64,000 nucleotides of DNA, taken from positions 62,001-126,000 of the forward strand of contig NZ_JAGOBJ010000005.1 in assembly GCF_017983445.1 (NCBI RefSeq). Direction: 5' to 3'. Each line of letters opens with the position of its first letter. Within the stretch, counting starts at the first letter, position 1. The notes under the pieces are model-generated. The model worked only from the letters and a program-made list of their open reading frames with translations. It was not told the origin of the DNA and ran no database searches. Made by a program: the position numbers and the translations under genes. Positions 38,059 to 49,676 of the stretch are shown here, piece after piece. Source of the stretch: Halomonas sp. GTDB lineage: Bacteria > Pseudomonadota > Gammaproteobacteria > Pseudomonadales > Halomonadaceae.

Positions 38059-39375
38059 ATGCAAGAGACCACTTCTCGGCAGCGTTTAGCGGGCGGGCTG
38101 ATTCTGCTTGGGCTGATCGCTCAGATTCTCGGTTTTACAGGCTTATTAAATACGGCGCATGCGGTGAGCTATCTGTTATGGCTCTCGGTGGCGTTGCTAT
38201 GGCGGGATATTCCCAAGCGCTCGCGGTTTCAGGCGGGGGTATTGATGGGCCTGGGCCTCTCTATGCTGTTAGTGGCGCGCTTTGTTTATAACGCTGAGGT
38301 GGATTGGCCCGCAATGCTCCAGGGCAATGCTTTTGTAGCGGCCATGCTGGTGGGCGTGAGCTTTATTTCTCTCGTCGGCAAACAGCAGGGGCGAAAAAAA
38401 GCTTCTGGCAAGAAGCTCACAGGCAGCGGCGGCATTTTGCGCACTTGGCTGGGTGTGCATTTTCTGGGCACGATTTTGAACATGTCGACGATTATTATGG
38501 TGGGCGATCGTTTGGCGCGCTCAGGCCCACTTTCCATGCCCCAGTATCTGGCGTTGAACCGTGGGCTTTCCAGTGCAGCAACATGGTCGCCCTTTTTTGC
38601 TTCCATGGGCATCGTTATCGCCTTAGCCCCCGAGATGCAGTACTCCCATGTTGCGCTGTTTGGTCTTCCCTTGGCGATGGTGTCGGGGTTGCTGACGACC
38701 TTGGAACTGGGCCGGCGGTTTGATTTAAGCAATGTTCTGGGTTTTTCGCTGGCGCCCCGCAGCTTATTGATGCCGGTTGTTATGGCGCTATTGGTCATGG
38801 TGTTTCACTTTTGGCTCACACCCAGGTTATCCATTGTGGGAATTATCACTTTTTTAATCCCGAGCGTCGCTCTGCTCTATAACTTGCGTGAAGGGCCACA
38901 CTACACGCTTCGCCGCGTTCGTCAGCATACAACGACGCGTTTACCGGCGATGCGCGGGGAAATCTCGTTATTTTTAGCAGCGGGTCTTTTAACGCTAGGC
39001 TTGTCTACCTTGGTAGCTTCAATAGCAGGCAGCGATTGGACACTGTTCGAAGCCTTTGGGGCTCCACAGGGCATGGTGAGTTTTATCGCTATTGTGCTAA
39101 GTGCGCTGGCAGGCCTTCACCCGATTATCGGGGTTTCTGTACTGGCTTCCATGGTGAGTTTGCAAGGCGGAGAACACACCCTGTTTGCCTTTGTGGGGCT
39201 ATGCTCATGGGCGGTGGGCACTAGCGTCGGGCCATTGTCGGGAATTAATCTATCCCTGCAAGGGCGCTACGGCGTTAGCGGTTACCGCATCATGAAAAAC
39301 AACCTATTTTATGCGGGGGTGATGAGCCTGCTTTCGCTGGGCTCGATTGCCGGGCTGAGCTATTTGGTGAATTAA
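38059..39375 (+). CDS. Polytopic membrane protein, possible transporter
   Basis: A 438-aa integral membrane protein with about 11-12 hydrophobic segments in two halves, split by a basic loop near residue 110-122 (GKQQGRKKASGKKLTGSG) and a second basic loop near 285-305. Features suggestive of an ion or organic anion carrier are the helix-break pairs NMSTIIMVGDRLARSGPL and, late in the protein, VGTSVGPLSGINLSLQGRYG, which resemble re-entrant loops of DASS or tripartite-like carriers. I do not recognise the family with confidence. It is monocistronic; an AAGGG-like site precedes the ATG. Confidence 0.75.
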   Translation: MQETTSRQRLAGGLILLGLIAQILGFTGLLNTAHAVSYLLWLSVALLWRDIPKRSRFQAGVLMGLGLSMLLVARFVYNAEVDWPAMLQGNAFVAAMLVGVSFISLVGKQQGRKKASGKKLTGSGGILRTWLGVHFLGTILNMSTIIMVGDRLARSGPLSMPQYLALNRGLSSAATWSPFFASMGIVIALAPEMQYSHVALFGLPLAMVSGLLTTLELGRRFDLSNVLGFSLAPRSLLMPVVMALLVMVFHFWLTPRLSIVGIITFLIPSVALLYNLREGPHYTLRRVRQHTTTRLPAMRGEISLFLAAGLLTLGLSTLVASIAGSDWTLFEAFGAPQGMVSFIAIVLSALAGLHPIIGVSVLASMVSLQGGEHTLFAFVGLCSWAVGTSVGPLSGINLSLQGRYGVSGYRIMKNNLFYAGVMSLLSLGSIAGLSYLVN

Positions 39376-39448
39376 CCGCTTGATAGCCAGGCGTGGACAA
39401 TCCCGTTAAGGGCTGCCACGCCAACGCATTTATCTCAGATAGCGACGC

Positions 39449-39970
39449 TTACGTTTCGATGATTTTATTGGGGAACCGGTAGAAATAGCGGTGCCCACAC
39501 TGGTGGCAAGGTTCCAGACGAGCCACCTGCGGCAGCATCACCTGGGCATCGCAATGCACGCAAGCCATCAAGCCCGGGGCCGCGATTTCACCTTCACAGT
39601 AATCAGCCCGGGCCGCTTCCAGGTCTTCAGCAAAGCGCTCGCGCTCGACCACGCTGCGGTCGGCGATAGACAGTAGCGACTCCGCTACTCGCCGCGACAG
39701 GCCGCTGATATCGATGCCAAGCCAGGTAGCCACCTGCATACCGGTATCAGCCAGGTAGTACCGCATATCTTTTAGATCGCGCTCCACCCAGGCGCGCAGT
39801 AACGCCAGCTCATCTTTGGTGTACTCTTCAAGCTCTGCCTCAAAAGCGACTGCGTCATCCAGATCCTTTTGCAAGTTGTCCCACGTCAGCTCATTGGCGC
39901 CATCCTGCATGCGTTCCAGCAGGCGTTCATAGCCCTCACGCAGGCGATGGTCATTGTGTTGTTCACTCAT
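39449..39970 (-). CDS. Zinc-ribbon protein of the YbeL (DUF1451) family
   Basis: 173 aa from the ATG at 39970, which has AAGGAGAGG about 5 nt upstream; the longer frame has no SD. The N-terminal two thirds are helical and charged (LREGYERLLERMQDG ... WVERDLKDMRYYLADTG). The C-terminus has a Cys4 zinc ribbon: ACVHCDA and PCHQCGHRYFYR. E. coli ybeL sits beside leuS in the same way, so this is a conserved but uncharacterised neighbour. It is transcribed divergently from leuS. Confidence 0.88.
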   Translation of the reverse strand: MSEQHNDHRLREGYERLLERMQDGANELTWDNLQKDLDDAVAFEAELEEYTKDELALLRAWVERDLKDMRYYLADTGMQVATWLGIDISGLSRRVAESLLSIADRSVVERERFAEDLEAARADYCEGEIAAPGLMACVHCDAQVMLPQVARLEPCHQCGHRYFYRFPNKIIET

Positions 39971-40042
39971 GGTACCTCTCCTTTTTTCGACGCAGTAATT
40001 TCCTATCATCAGCTTGCCGTTCAAGGATACTCCTTCATAGGA

Positions 40043-40048
40043 TACAAT
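40043..40048 (+). promoter_or_regulatory. Candidate leuS promoter (-10 element)
   Basis: TACAAT at 40043-40048 lies 84 bp before the leuS start codon, within the divergent gap; a weak TTCAAG sits 17 bp upstream. The implied leader is about 75 nt, without a leucine-rich reading frame. Confidence 0.4.
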
Positions 40049-40065
40049 CGACATTACTTATCTGA

Positions 40066-43204
<3,139 letters not shown>

Positions 43205-43208
<4 letters not shown>

Positions 43209-44272
43209 AGGTTTTTGCTGACCAATTACCGGCAACGCTTGCCAAAAAACTGCCCAAAGTCGTCATTGTGGCAGGTGAAGAGCCACTTCAGCATCGTGAT
43301 GCCTGCGATGCCGTGCGGGCAGCTGCTAGTCAAGCGGGTATTGATGAACGCGAAGTGCTGGATATTGATGCCAACTTTGCCTGGGGGCGTTTACTCGAAG
43401 CCTCCAGCAATCTGTCTTTATTTGCCACCAACAAGCTCATGGAAGTGCGCTTAGGCACTCAAAAGCTTGGTCAGGAAGGTAGTAAAGCGCTGGTTCAGTA
43501 CGCTGAAATGATGGAAGGCAGCGACGATATACTGCTTATCAGCATGGGTAAGCTGGACGCCAAGCAGCAAAAAAGCGCTTGGTTTAAAGCCCTCGATAAG
43601 CACGGAGTATTTGTGCCCGTATGGCCGGTGGATAACTCGCGCCTTGGCTACTGGCTTCGCGATCGCGCCTCGCTGCATGGGTTGCAAATTGATCTTGAGG
43701 CAGCGCGTCTTTTAGGCGAGCGCACTGAGGGCAATCTGCTGGCGGCCGATCAGGAGCTTCAAAAGCTCTCGTTGATCCACCCTCAAGGCACGCGGTTAAA
43801 CGTAGAAAGCATAGCTCAGGGCGTTGAAGACAGCTCGCGCTTTGACGTTTTCAATCTGGCGGATGCCTGCCTAAAAGGCGAAATCAGCCGTGCTTCTCGT
43901 ATCGTGCAAGGGCTGCGTAGCGAAGGTGTCGAAGCGCCTATCGTGCTGTGGGCATTAAGCCGTGAACTGCGCACCCTGCTCTCACTGCATCATCATCTGG
44001 ATCAAGGGCAGAGTTTTGAACATGCCTGCAAAACCCAAAAGCCGATGATTTTTGACAAGCGCCGCCCCGCCTATCAAAAAGCCATTAAGCGCCTTCCTAT
44101 GAAGCGTTTGCACAAACTGCTGTTAATGGCCCAGCGGCTTGATCTTGCCGTGAAAGGTGCATCGGTGGTGCCATTATGGCCCGGCCTGCATGATTTGGCG
44201 ATGACCATGGCGGGCGGCAAAGGCATACTTTCTGAAATGGCCTCGACCTATCGCATTAGTGCAAATAATTAG
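43205..44272 (+). CDS. holA: DNA polymerase III delta subunit
   Basis: Clamp-loader subunit that opens the beta clamp. It is 355 aa, beginning with GTG overlapping the lptE stop (GTGA). MKVFADQLPATLAKKLPKVVIVAGEEPLQHRDACDAVR matches the family N-terminus, including the EEPL segment; LIHPQGTRLNVESIAQGVEDSSRFDVFNLADACLKGE and VLWALSRELRTLLSL are further family-like regions. No terminator follows; the next gene starts 105 bp on behind its own promoter. Confidence 0.96.
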
Positions 44273-44289
44273 CATCTTGCACAATTGAC

Positions 44290-44318
44290 TTAAAACTCTC
44301 GTGTTTTATTTCTATACT
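44290..44318 (+). promoter_or_regulatory. Candidate sigma-70 promoter for the 44.4 kb gene pair
   Basis: TTAAAA (44290-44295), 17-bp spacer and TATACT (44313-44318) lie about 60 bp upstream of the first gene of the pair, soon after the holA stop codon. The implied leader is about 50 nt and ends in a good SD. Confidence 0.55.
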
Positions 44319-44377
44319 CTTGATTCCAGCAGTAAAATACCTGGTTCCCCTCTGAACAGTCTATAAGGAAGAAGACG

Positions 44378-44782
44378 ATGAAAACATTGCGCGCTTACCT
44401 CTCTACGCTCTTGATCACAGCGCTAGTGATCACCAGCTTGCCCGTTGCTGCTGCGCCTGCCGCTCCGCAATCCATGGATCTAGTTTCAACCCAGTCTGTT
44501 TTAGCAGGTGATCGTGCCGGAGCTGACCGTGAGAAAATCAATGAAGTTCTGGCCCGTGCCGATGTACAGGACCAGCTGCTAAAGCAGGGTGTGGATCTTG
44601 ATGAAGTAGACGCCCGTGTGGCCGCACTAAGCGATGCCGAAGCACAGCAAATGGCTCAGCAGCTTGATCAGTTGCCTGCCGGTGCAGGTGGCGGTGTTAT
44701 CGGTGCCCTGTTTGCCGTTTTCATCATTTTGTTGATTACTGATATTCTCGGTTTGACCGACGTCTATCCGTTTACACGCTAA
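44378..44782 (+). CDS. PA2779-like small exported protein with C-terminal helix
   Basis: A 134-aa protein like P. aeruginosa PA2779; function unknown. Order: signal peptide (about 1-26, LPVAAA before APAAPQ), a helical charged domain (about 45-98, REKINEVLARADVQDQLLKQGVDLDEVDARVAALSD split by turns), a Gly-rich hinge AGAGGG (101-106), a strongly hydrophobic helix (about 107-124) and a short end DVYPFTR. The hinge-plus-helix end resembles a C-terminal sorting or anchoring tail. SD GGAAG about 7 nt before ATG. It is followed after 10 bp by a C39-like peptidase gene, its constant partner. Confidence 0.85.
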   Translation: MKTLRAYLSTLLITALVITSLPVAAAPAAPQSMDLVSTQSVLAGDRAGADREKINEVLARADVQDQLLKQGVDLDEVDARVAALSDAEAQQMAQQLDQLPAGAGGGVIGALFAVFIILLITDILGLTDVYPFTR

Positions 44783-44792
44783 GCTAGTCACT

Positions 44793-45722
44793 ATGAAAAC
44801 GTTGTTACTCTACGCCCGCTTTGCGGGCGTTTTTATGCTCGCTCTACTGCTTTCTGCCTGCGCGCGTAGCCCGGTTTTACTCGACAGCACCTACGAAGCC
44901 TTAACCCCTCAGGTAGAAAATAGTGCCGTACCGTTTTTTGCCCAAAGCGAGTATCAGTGCGGGCCGGCTACACTTGCCATGGTGTTGAACTACCAGGGCG
45001 TTGAGGTAGGCGTGGATCAGTTGATTCCGCAAGTATTCCTGCCAGAGCGCGATGGTAGCGTTCAACCTGAAATGCTGGCCACCATTCGTCGTCACCAGCA
45101 GCTCGCCTACCCCATTCGCGGCACTATGGATGCGCTGTTAAACCATTTGGCTAACGGCGACCCTGTGGTGGTGATGCAGAATCTGTCCCTGCCTATTTAT
45201 CCGATGTGGCACTATGCGGTCGCTATCGGATTTGATTTACCCGATGAAACGCTCATTCTGCGCAGTGGCGAACGCGAGCGGCATACTCTTTCGTTCAGTC
45301 GATTTGATGCCACCTGGGCACGCAGCGACCGCTGGGGGTTTATCGTTGCCGACCCGGGTATCCTGCCAGAAGGTATTACCGCACGTAACGCTCTGGAAGC
45401 TATTAGTGCTTACGAAGAAACCCACGGGCCAAAGAAAGCTTTGAGCAGTTGGCAAGCCCTTGTTGCCCGCTACCCGAGCAATCCGCTAGCTCAGTTTGCG
45501 CTGGGCAACGCTCTGTATGCCGATAGCCAGCCAGAGCAAGCCATTGCTGCTTTTGACGCGGCGACCCAATATGATGCCCAAATGGGGGCAGCATGGCTGA
45601 ATTTAGGGATACTGCGACTACAGCAGAACAAACCTAATGAGGCACGTGATGCCTTGGTGCAAGCGGCGTCTATTGAAGGCAGTTGGCAGGAACGCGCTCA
45701 GCAGCTTCTGAATGAGTATTAA
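44793..45722 (+). CDS. C39-like cysteine peptidase lipoprotein with TPR (PA2778 type)
   Basis: A 309-aa putative outer-membrane or periplasmic lipoprotein. Lipobox LLSAC with acylated Cys23. A C39-like papain-fold domain (about 45-205) follows, with catalytic Cys56 in SEYQCGPATLAMVLNYQG and His140 in PMWHYAVAIGFD; VADPG near 190 may hold the third residue. The C-terminal part (about 210-309) has TPR-like repeats (PLAQFALGNALYADSQPEQAIAAFDAATQYD). The natural substrate is unknown; the adjacent small protein with a Gly-Gly hinge is a candidate. A strong terminator follows. Confidence 0.88.
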   Translation: MKTLLLYARFAGVFMLALLLSACARSPVLLDSTYEALTPQVENSAVPFFAQSEYQCGPATLAMVLNYQGVEVGVDQLIPQVFLPERDGSVQPEMLATIRRHQQLAYPIRGTMDALLNHLANGDPVVVMQNLSLPIYPMWHYAVAIGFDLPDETLILRSGERERHTLSFSRFDATWARSDRWGFIVADPGILPEGITARNALEAISAYEETHGPKKALSSWQALVARYPSNPLAQFALGNALYADSQPEQAIAAFDAATQYDAQMGAAWLNLGILRLQQNKPNEARDALVQAASIEGSWQERAQQLLNEY

Positions 45723-45732
45723 GCATACATAA

Positions 45733-45758
45733 AAGGGGCCGTTCGGCCCCTTGTTTTT
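45733..45758 (+). terminator. Terminator after the C39-like peptidase gene
   Basis: An 8-bp GC-rich stem (45733-45740 with 45745-45752) with a GTTC loop, then G and five T. It ends the two-gene unit. Confidence 0.93.
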
Positions 45759-46003
45759 AAAGCAACATTCGCAATAACTATTAAAATAACTATAACTATC
45801 AATTTTAGCAATTGATGTGACTAGATCGAATTTTCTCAGCAGTTAGAGTCGCATATCAACTTTTATAGCTGACCAATAGATGGCTATCATATGTTTTAGA
45901 CATAACAGAACGATACATTAATCACCTAGCCCGCCCCTCCCCTTCAGAAACGCAATAGACAAAACGAACAGAAGAGGACATTTGGCTGGAGGTAGTTTGC
46001 ACA

Positions 46004-46435
46004 TTAGGTGTTGGGCTTTAGATTCACCAGTTTGTCGAAAATCCACGTAAATACGAATGTAAAGACTAGGAAGAACACCAGCAGAGCAGCTTCCATTTTA
46101 AGCGCACCAAGTGGCCCCACTTGATACCACCACATGAATAAAGGAATTAGAATGATTACAAGCCCAGTTTCAAAACCAGCTGCATGAGCAATACGCAGGC
46201 CAAAAGACCGGGTTTTAATGCTTCGTCTCATTTCCCAACGTTCAAAAAATGTGTTGTAGATAAAGTTCCAGATAACTGCTGCTAGGGAGCTTGCAACGGC
46301 GACTGGAAGTGAGCTGTGTGCATCGCCTCCACTGAGTGTCGTGAGAAGTAGTGTCCCAAGAGAAATTGCGAATAACTCAAAAAAAACCACATAGGTAATC
46401 CTACGAGGAATTGGAGAGAGAGATGTGAGAGCCAT
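46004..46435 (-). CDS. PACE-family efflux transporter
   Basis: A 143-aa membrane protein with two tandem bacterial transmembrane-pair (BTP) units, the layout of proteobacterial antimicrobial compound efflux proteins such as AceI. First unit: PRRITYVVFFELFAISLGTLLLT, with a membrane Glu that matches the essential Glu of AceI. Second unit: RIAHAAGFETGLVIILIPLFMWWYQVGPLGA, then LLVFFLVFTFVFTWIFDKL. Four helices are expected. It is divergent from a TetR-type gene that probably represses it. Start uncertain between 46441 and 46435. Likely substrates (biocides, polyamines) are inferred from the family only. Confidence 0.9.
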   Translation of the reverse strand: MALTSLSPIPRRITYVVFFELFAISLGTLLLTTLSGGDAHSSLPVAVASSLAAVIWNFIYNTFFERWEMRRSIKTRSFGLRIAHAAGFETGLVIILIPLFMWWYQVGPLGALKMEAALLVFFLVFTFVFTWIFDKLVNLKPNT

Positions 46436-46491
46436 GTGCATTCGATCCTGTTTGATTACAAACTTGCGATATTGGAAAATACAGAATATAC

Positions 46492-46503
46492 ATACGACCG
46501 TAT
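46492..46503. promoter_or_regulatory. Candidate TetR operator between PACE gene and tetR
   Basis: A perfect dyad ATACG-AC-CGTAT (46492-46503) lies in the 93-bp divergent gap, 25 bp before the tetR start. It is nested near a wider inverted repeat AAAATAC...GTATTTT (46476-46482 and 46500-46506). The position suits repression of both genes. Confidence 0.55.
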
Positions 46504-46528
46504 TTTAACAAGATGTAAGGGGAAAAAT

Positions 46529-47065
46529 ATGGCTAGACCGAGATCAATTGATCGTGAACAGTTGCTTGATTTAGCGGAGGGCTTGATTGCAAGCAGTGGT
46601 GCCTCTTCGCTGTCGTTCGGGTCATTGGCTAAGGCAGCCTCTCTGTCGAAGGCAAGTGTACAAACTGCTTTTGGCACTCGCGAGGCCATGATCGAGGCGC
46701 TATTAGTTAGATGGATAAACCGCGAAGGAAAGCAGTATCAAACTATTCTCGGAGAAGACAGCACTGCTGATGCCCGTCTGAAAGCTCACCTCCAGTCTAC
46801 GCAACGAGAAGAAAGTGACGTTGGTAGAACCGTCTCTGCAATGCTCGCTACGCTAGCAAGTAGTGGCTTCGCGAGTTCCGAAATGCAGAGCTGGTATCTG
46901 GTTCGCATGGACGGCCTTGATGCGAATGACAATGAGAGTCGGCAACGCAGACTTGCTTATCTCGCGGCAGAAGGTGCATTTCTTCTGCGCAATCTCGTCG
47001 GCCTGAAGATTGACGACGATAAGTGGGCATCGATCTTTCGCGACATTGATGAGCTGATTAGCTAA
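46529..47065 (+). CDS. TetR/AcrR-family regulator
   Basis: 178 aa from the ATG at 46529, where MARPRSIDREQLLDLAEGLIASSG, a standard TetR N-terminus, begins; AAGGGG lies 7 nt upstream. Helix-turn-helix at about 28-50 (LSFGSLAKAASLSKASVQTAFGTREAM). The C-terminal ligand/dimer domain is short and in the TetR_C group seen beside small efflux genes. Divergent from the PACE efflux gene, with a dyad in the gap; by family analogy it represses that gene until an inducer binds. Confidence 0.92.
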   Translation: MARPRSIDREQLLDLAEGLIASSGASSLSFGSLAKAASLSKASVQTAFGTREAMIEALLVRWINREGKQYQTILGEDSTADARLKAHLQSTQREESDVGRTVSAMLATLASSGFASSEMQSWYLVRMDGLDANDNESRQRRLAYLAAEGAFLLRNLVGLKIDDDKWASIFRDIDELIS

Positions 47066-47184
47066 AGCCGTTTTGATCCCCTCATGTCTAAGCCGCTGCG
47101 TATACAAATTATTGTTGAGGTAACCAGTTCGAAGCAGGGATAGCTATTAATAGTTCGCCATGAAGTTTTTTTACATCTAGTGAT

Positions 47185-47220
47185 GACTGGTAAGACTGGT
47201 AAGACTGGTAAGACTGGTAA
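47185..47220. repeat. Perfect tandem repeat GACTGGTAA x4
   Basis: Four uninterrupted, identical 9-bp copies of GACTGGTAA at 47185-47193, 47194-47202, 47203-47211 and 47212-47220, followed by GAAAA. A perfect short array suggests recent slippage, so copy number may vary between strains. It is not in a coding frame. Confidence 0.97.
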
Positions 47221-47648
47221 GAAAATTATCTCGGACTAATAACCTGTTGCAGAGATTAATGGGGGGCTGAATAATTACCGATATTCGTCAGCTCTCACTT
47301 GAGCCGATAAAAAATCGCAAATTCAGGTACTATTTTCCCGCTCTCATGGCAATTTTATCCGTTAACTGCTTATAAGCGAAATACAGGCAAATTGCCCTAT
47401 TCCCATACGTATTTTTAACTGATCAGCAGGTTGCTGAACGCCGCCAGTAAATGCGTCCTAGGCAGTTAACAATGTCCTTATTGTATCGTTGAAGTCAGGA
47501 ACTTTTTCAAAGCCTCCTTAGGCAATGCACACCAAATTTTGAATAAAACTTTATCTATCAACGTAGTTACTACTAATTCTTACGCATTCAACACTACACA
47601 GGCTATCGTAATAGCCTGATATTACGCGCTGATGGCCGGACTAATCGC

Positions 47649-47682
47649 TGAAAATAACAATCACTACAACTCGTTATTTTCA
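47649..47682. other. AT-rich inverted repeat downstream of sthA
   Basis: TGAAAATAAC (47649-47658) and its complement (47673-47682) flank a 14-nt loop, about 40 bp beyond the sthA stop codon. On the minus strand there is no U tract after the stem. It may be a poor terminator for sthA or an unrelated element. Confidence 0.4.
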
Positions 47683-47722
47683 TAAAGTCCGAACAACAGC
47701 GCATTACTTAATGAATTACGCT

Positions 47723-49114
47723 TCAAAACACTCGATTTAAGCCGTTTTGCGCAGCTACACGGTACGCTTCTGCCATGGTTGGGTAATTGAACGTCGTATT
47801 CACGAAGTACTTTAAGGTATTAGCTTCGCCCGGCTGCTGCATAATGGCCTGACCGATATGCAGGATTTCGGAGGCTTGGTCCCCAAAGCAGTGGATCCCC
47901 AGAATCTCCAGGGTGTCCTGGTGAAACAGTATCTTTAGCATCCCCACCACGTCGCCAGTAATCTGCGCTCGCGCAGTATCCTTAAAGAACGCCTTGCCGA
48001 CTTCATAAGGGACTTTTGCTTCAGTAAGCTCACGTTCGTTAGGGCCAAACGAACTGATTTCTGGAATGGTATAGATACCGGTGGGTACATCGCTAACGAA
48101 GCGATACTCTTTATCGAGCAGCTCATTGCATGAGTTGAGCCCTTGGTCGTAAGCCGCACTGGCAAGACTTGGCCAACCAATCACATCGCCGGCTGCATAA
48201 ATATGTGGAATCGACGTCCGGTAGTGCTCATCAACACTGAGCTGACCACGGCCATTAGCTTCCAGACCAATATTCTCAAGCCCCAGGCTATCTGTGTTAC
48301 CGGTCCGTCCGTTAGCCCACAAAAAGGCATCAGCGCGGATTTTTTTACCTGATTTGAGATGTACTACAACGCCGGACTCATCACCTTCAACACTAGCGTA
48401 ATCTTCGTTATGACGAATCAATACCCCGTGTTTACGCAGATGATAAGACAGCGCATCGCTGATTTCAGCATCCAGGAAGGAGAGCAGACTCTCGCGATTA
48501 TTGATCAAATCGACCTTAAGGCCCAATCCTGAAAAGATTGACGCGTATTCGCAGCCGATAACACCTGCACCAAAAATCACCAGCGTACGTGGCGTGTGCT
48601 CAAGGCTTAAAATAGTATCGGAGCAGTAGATACGCGGGTGGCGGAAATTGATATCCGCCGGCCGGTAGGGACGTGAACCGGTGGCAATAATGATTTTCTT
48701 GGCTACCAGCTCTTCCATGCCCTCGTGCTGGTCACGCACAACCAGCGTATGCTCATCCTTGAAGCGCGCAATCCCATGGAACAGGTCAATACGGTTACGG
48801 GCATAAAACGTGGTGCGCATCTCCACCTGTTTATCGATAGTGCCGCGGGACCGCTCCATTACTTTTGGAAAAGAGAACCAGCGTGGCTCACCGATATCGC
48901 GAAACATACGGTTAGTATTGAACGCCATGATTTGCTTTACCTGATGGCGTAGCGCTTTTGAGGGAATAGTACCCCAGTGCGTACAGTTACCACCTACCTG
49001 AGCCTGCTTTTCGATAATCGCCACGCGCTTACCGTGTTTTGCAGCATTGATAGCAGCACTTTCCCCTGCGGGACCTGTACCAATAACCACGACATCGTAA
49101 TTGTGAACCGCCAT
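47723..49114 (-). CDS. sthA: Soluble pyridine nucleotide transhydrogenase
   Basis: Flavoprotein interconverting NADPH/NAD+ and NADP+/NADH, used to balance reducing equivalents. It is 463 aa, of the glutathione-reductase-like fold. FAD motif [23 protein letters not shown] (about 8-30). The region [16 protein letters not shown] (41-56) has only one Cys, with Thr at the second disulfide position, which is the SthA hallmark against lipoamide dehydrogenase. NAD(P) motif [17 protein letters not shown]-terminal [18 protein letters not shown]. The link to nqr downstream of NADH metabolism is conserved with Pseudomonas. Confidence 0.97.
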   Translation of the reverse strand: MAVHNYDVVVIGTGPAGESAAINAAKHGKRVAIIEKQAQVGGNCTHWGTIPSKALRHQVKQIMAFNTNRMFRDIGEPRWFSFPKVMERSRGTIDKQVEMRTTFYARNRIDLFHGIARFKDEHTLVVRDQHEGMEELVAKKIIIATGSRPYRPADINFRHPRIYCSDTILSLEHTPRTLVIFGAGVIGCEYASIFSGLGLKVDLINNRESLLSFLDAEISDALSYHLRKHGVLIRHNEDYASVEGDESGVVVHLKSGKKIRADAFLWANGRTGNTDSLGLENIGLEANGRGQLSVDEHYRTSIPHIYAAGDVIGWPSLASAAYDQGLNSCNELLDKEYRFVSDVPTGIYTIPEISSFGPNERELTEAKVPYEVGKAFFKDTARAQITGDVVGMLKILFHQDTLEILGIHCFGDQASEILHIGQAIMQQPGEANTLKYFVNTTFNYPTMAEAYRVAAQNGLNRVF

Positions 49115-49145
49115 ACTCTCTGCGTCTCCTCTTTCCCCAATAATT

Positions 49146-49173
49146 AGGCGCAGCGGATCACTCGGCTGCGCCT
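49146..49173 (-). terminator. Hairpin after nqrM
   Basis: A 9-bp GC-rich stem (49146-49154 with 49165-49173) with a 10-nt loop lies 22 bp past the nqrM stop codon; on the minus strand it is followed by TAATTATT, a weak U-rich tail. Confidence 0.55.
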
Positions 49174-49195
49174 GCTAAGCCCTTCAAGAGTGGCT

Positions 49196-49450
49196 TTATC
49201 GCCGCGTTACGTCATAGCCCAGGTCTGCACCACGACTTTCATCGCTACGCCGACGCACGCCGCTCCGCTTGCGGTTCTCTTCTTCGCATACTTCATCTTT
49301 ACCGCCACAAATATCGCAGCCGTCTTTCATGCCAATTTGGTTTAAACCACCGCAGGAGCCTGCGATAGGTTTACGGCCCATTAGAACGCCAACCGCCATC
49401 GCGCTCATAATCAGCGCCATAAAACCAAATACCAGTAGCCAGATTGCCAT
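49196..49450 (-). CDS. nqrM: Na+-NQR maturation factor NqrM
   Basis: Small membrane protein needed for assembling the Na+-NQR complex, thought to deliver iron for the NqrD/NqrE centre. It is 84 aa from the ATG at 49450 (GGGAGG 5 nt upstream). One N-terminal helix (about 2-25, AIWLLVFGFMALIMSAMAVGVLMGRK), then GSCGGLNQIG and GCDICGG: Cys33, Cys45, Cys48 and Cys55. The C-terminal tail is long, charged and Arg-rich. It follows nqrF after a terminator-like hairpin, so it may depend on read-through or its own promoter. Confidence 0.93.
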   Translation of the reverse strand: MAIWLLVFGFMALIMSAMAVGVLMGRKPIAGSCGGLNQIGMKDGCDICGGKDEVCEEENRKRSGVRRRSDESRGADLGYDVTRR

Positions 49451-49616
49451 GTAAACCTCCCAGCATTGCTTTTGATGCCCCACCTGCCGACAACAGTTAA
49501 GGCAATTAGTGCCCTTCGGTCATTCATCGTTATCTCTATTGTACCTTAGCCGCCAGGTACTTATTAGCGCAGGTAACGCGGAGGTAGACCTGCTCATAGC
49601 CCTATTCATAAACAAA

Positions 49617-49640
49617 GGGGCCAACCTTACGGCCAGCCCC
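49617..49640 (-). terminator. Terminator of the nqr operon
   Basis: On the minus strand, a 10-bp stem with three wobble pairs (49617-49626 with 49631-49640) closes a GTAA loop and is followed by TTTGTTT. It lies 37 bp beyond the nqrF stop codon. Confidence 0.75.
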
Positions 49641-49676
49641 AGATGCGCCCAAAGGGCATGTCTAACAAATCGGTAC

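Larger units (their letters stand above)
47066..47722. other. Long AT-rich non-coding region with repeats
   Basis: About 657 bp between tetR and sthA with no credible gene on either strand. It contains a 9-bp tandem repeat (47185-47220), a 7-bp hairpin AGGCTAT-CGTA-ATAGCCT (47600-47617) and a 10-bp AT-rich inverted repeat (47649-47682). No tRNA or att-like duplication was recognised. It may be the degenerate remains of an acquired segment, or contain an undetected small RNA. Confidence 0.5.

Noticed and set aside
47600..47617. Attachment-site or insertion-sequence end in the tetR-sthA gap
   Set aside because: The short hairpin has no matching copy at the other end of the cassette and no target duplication was found.
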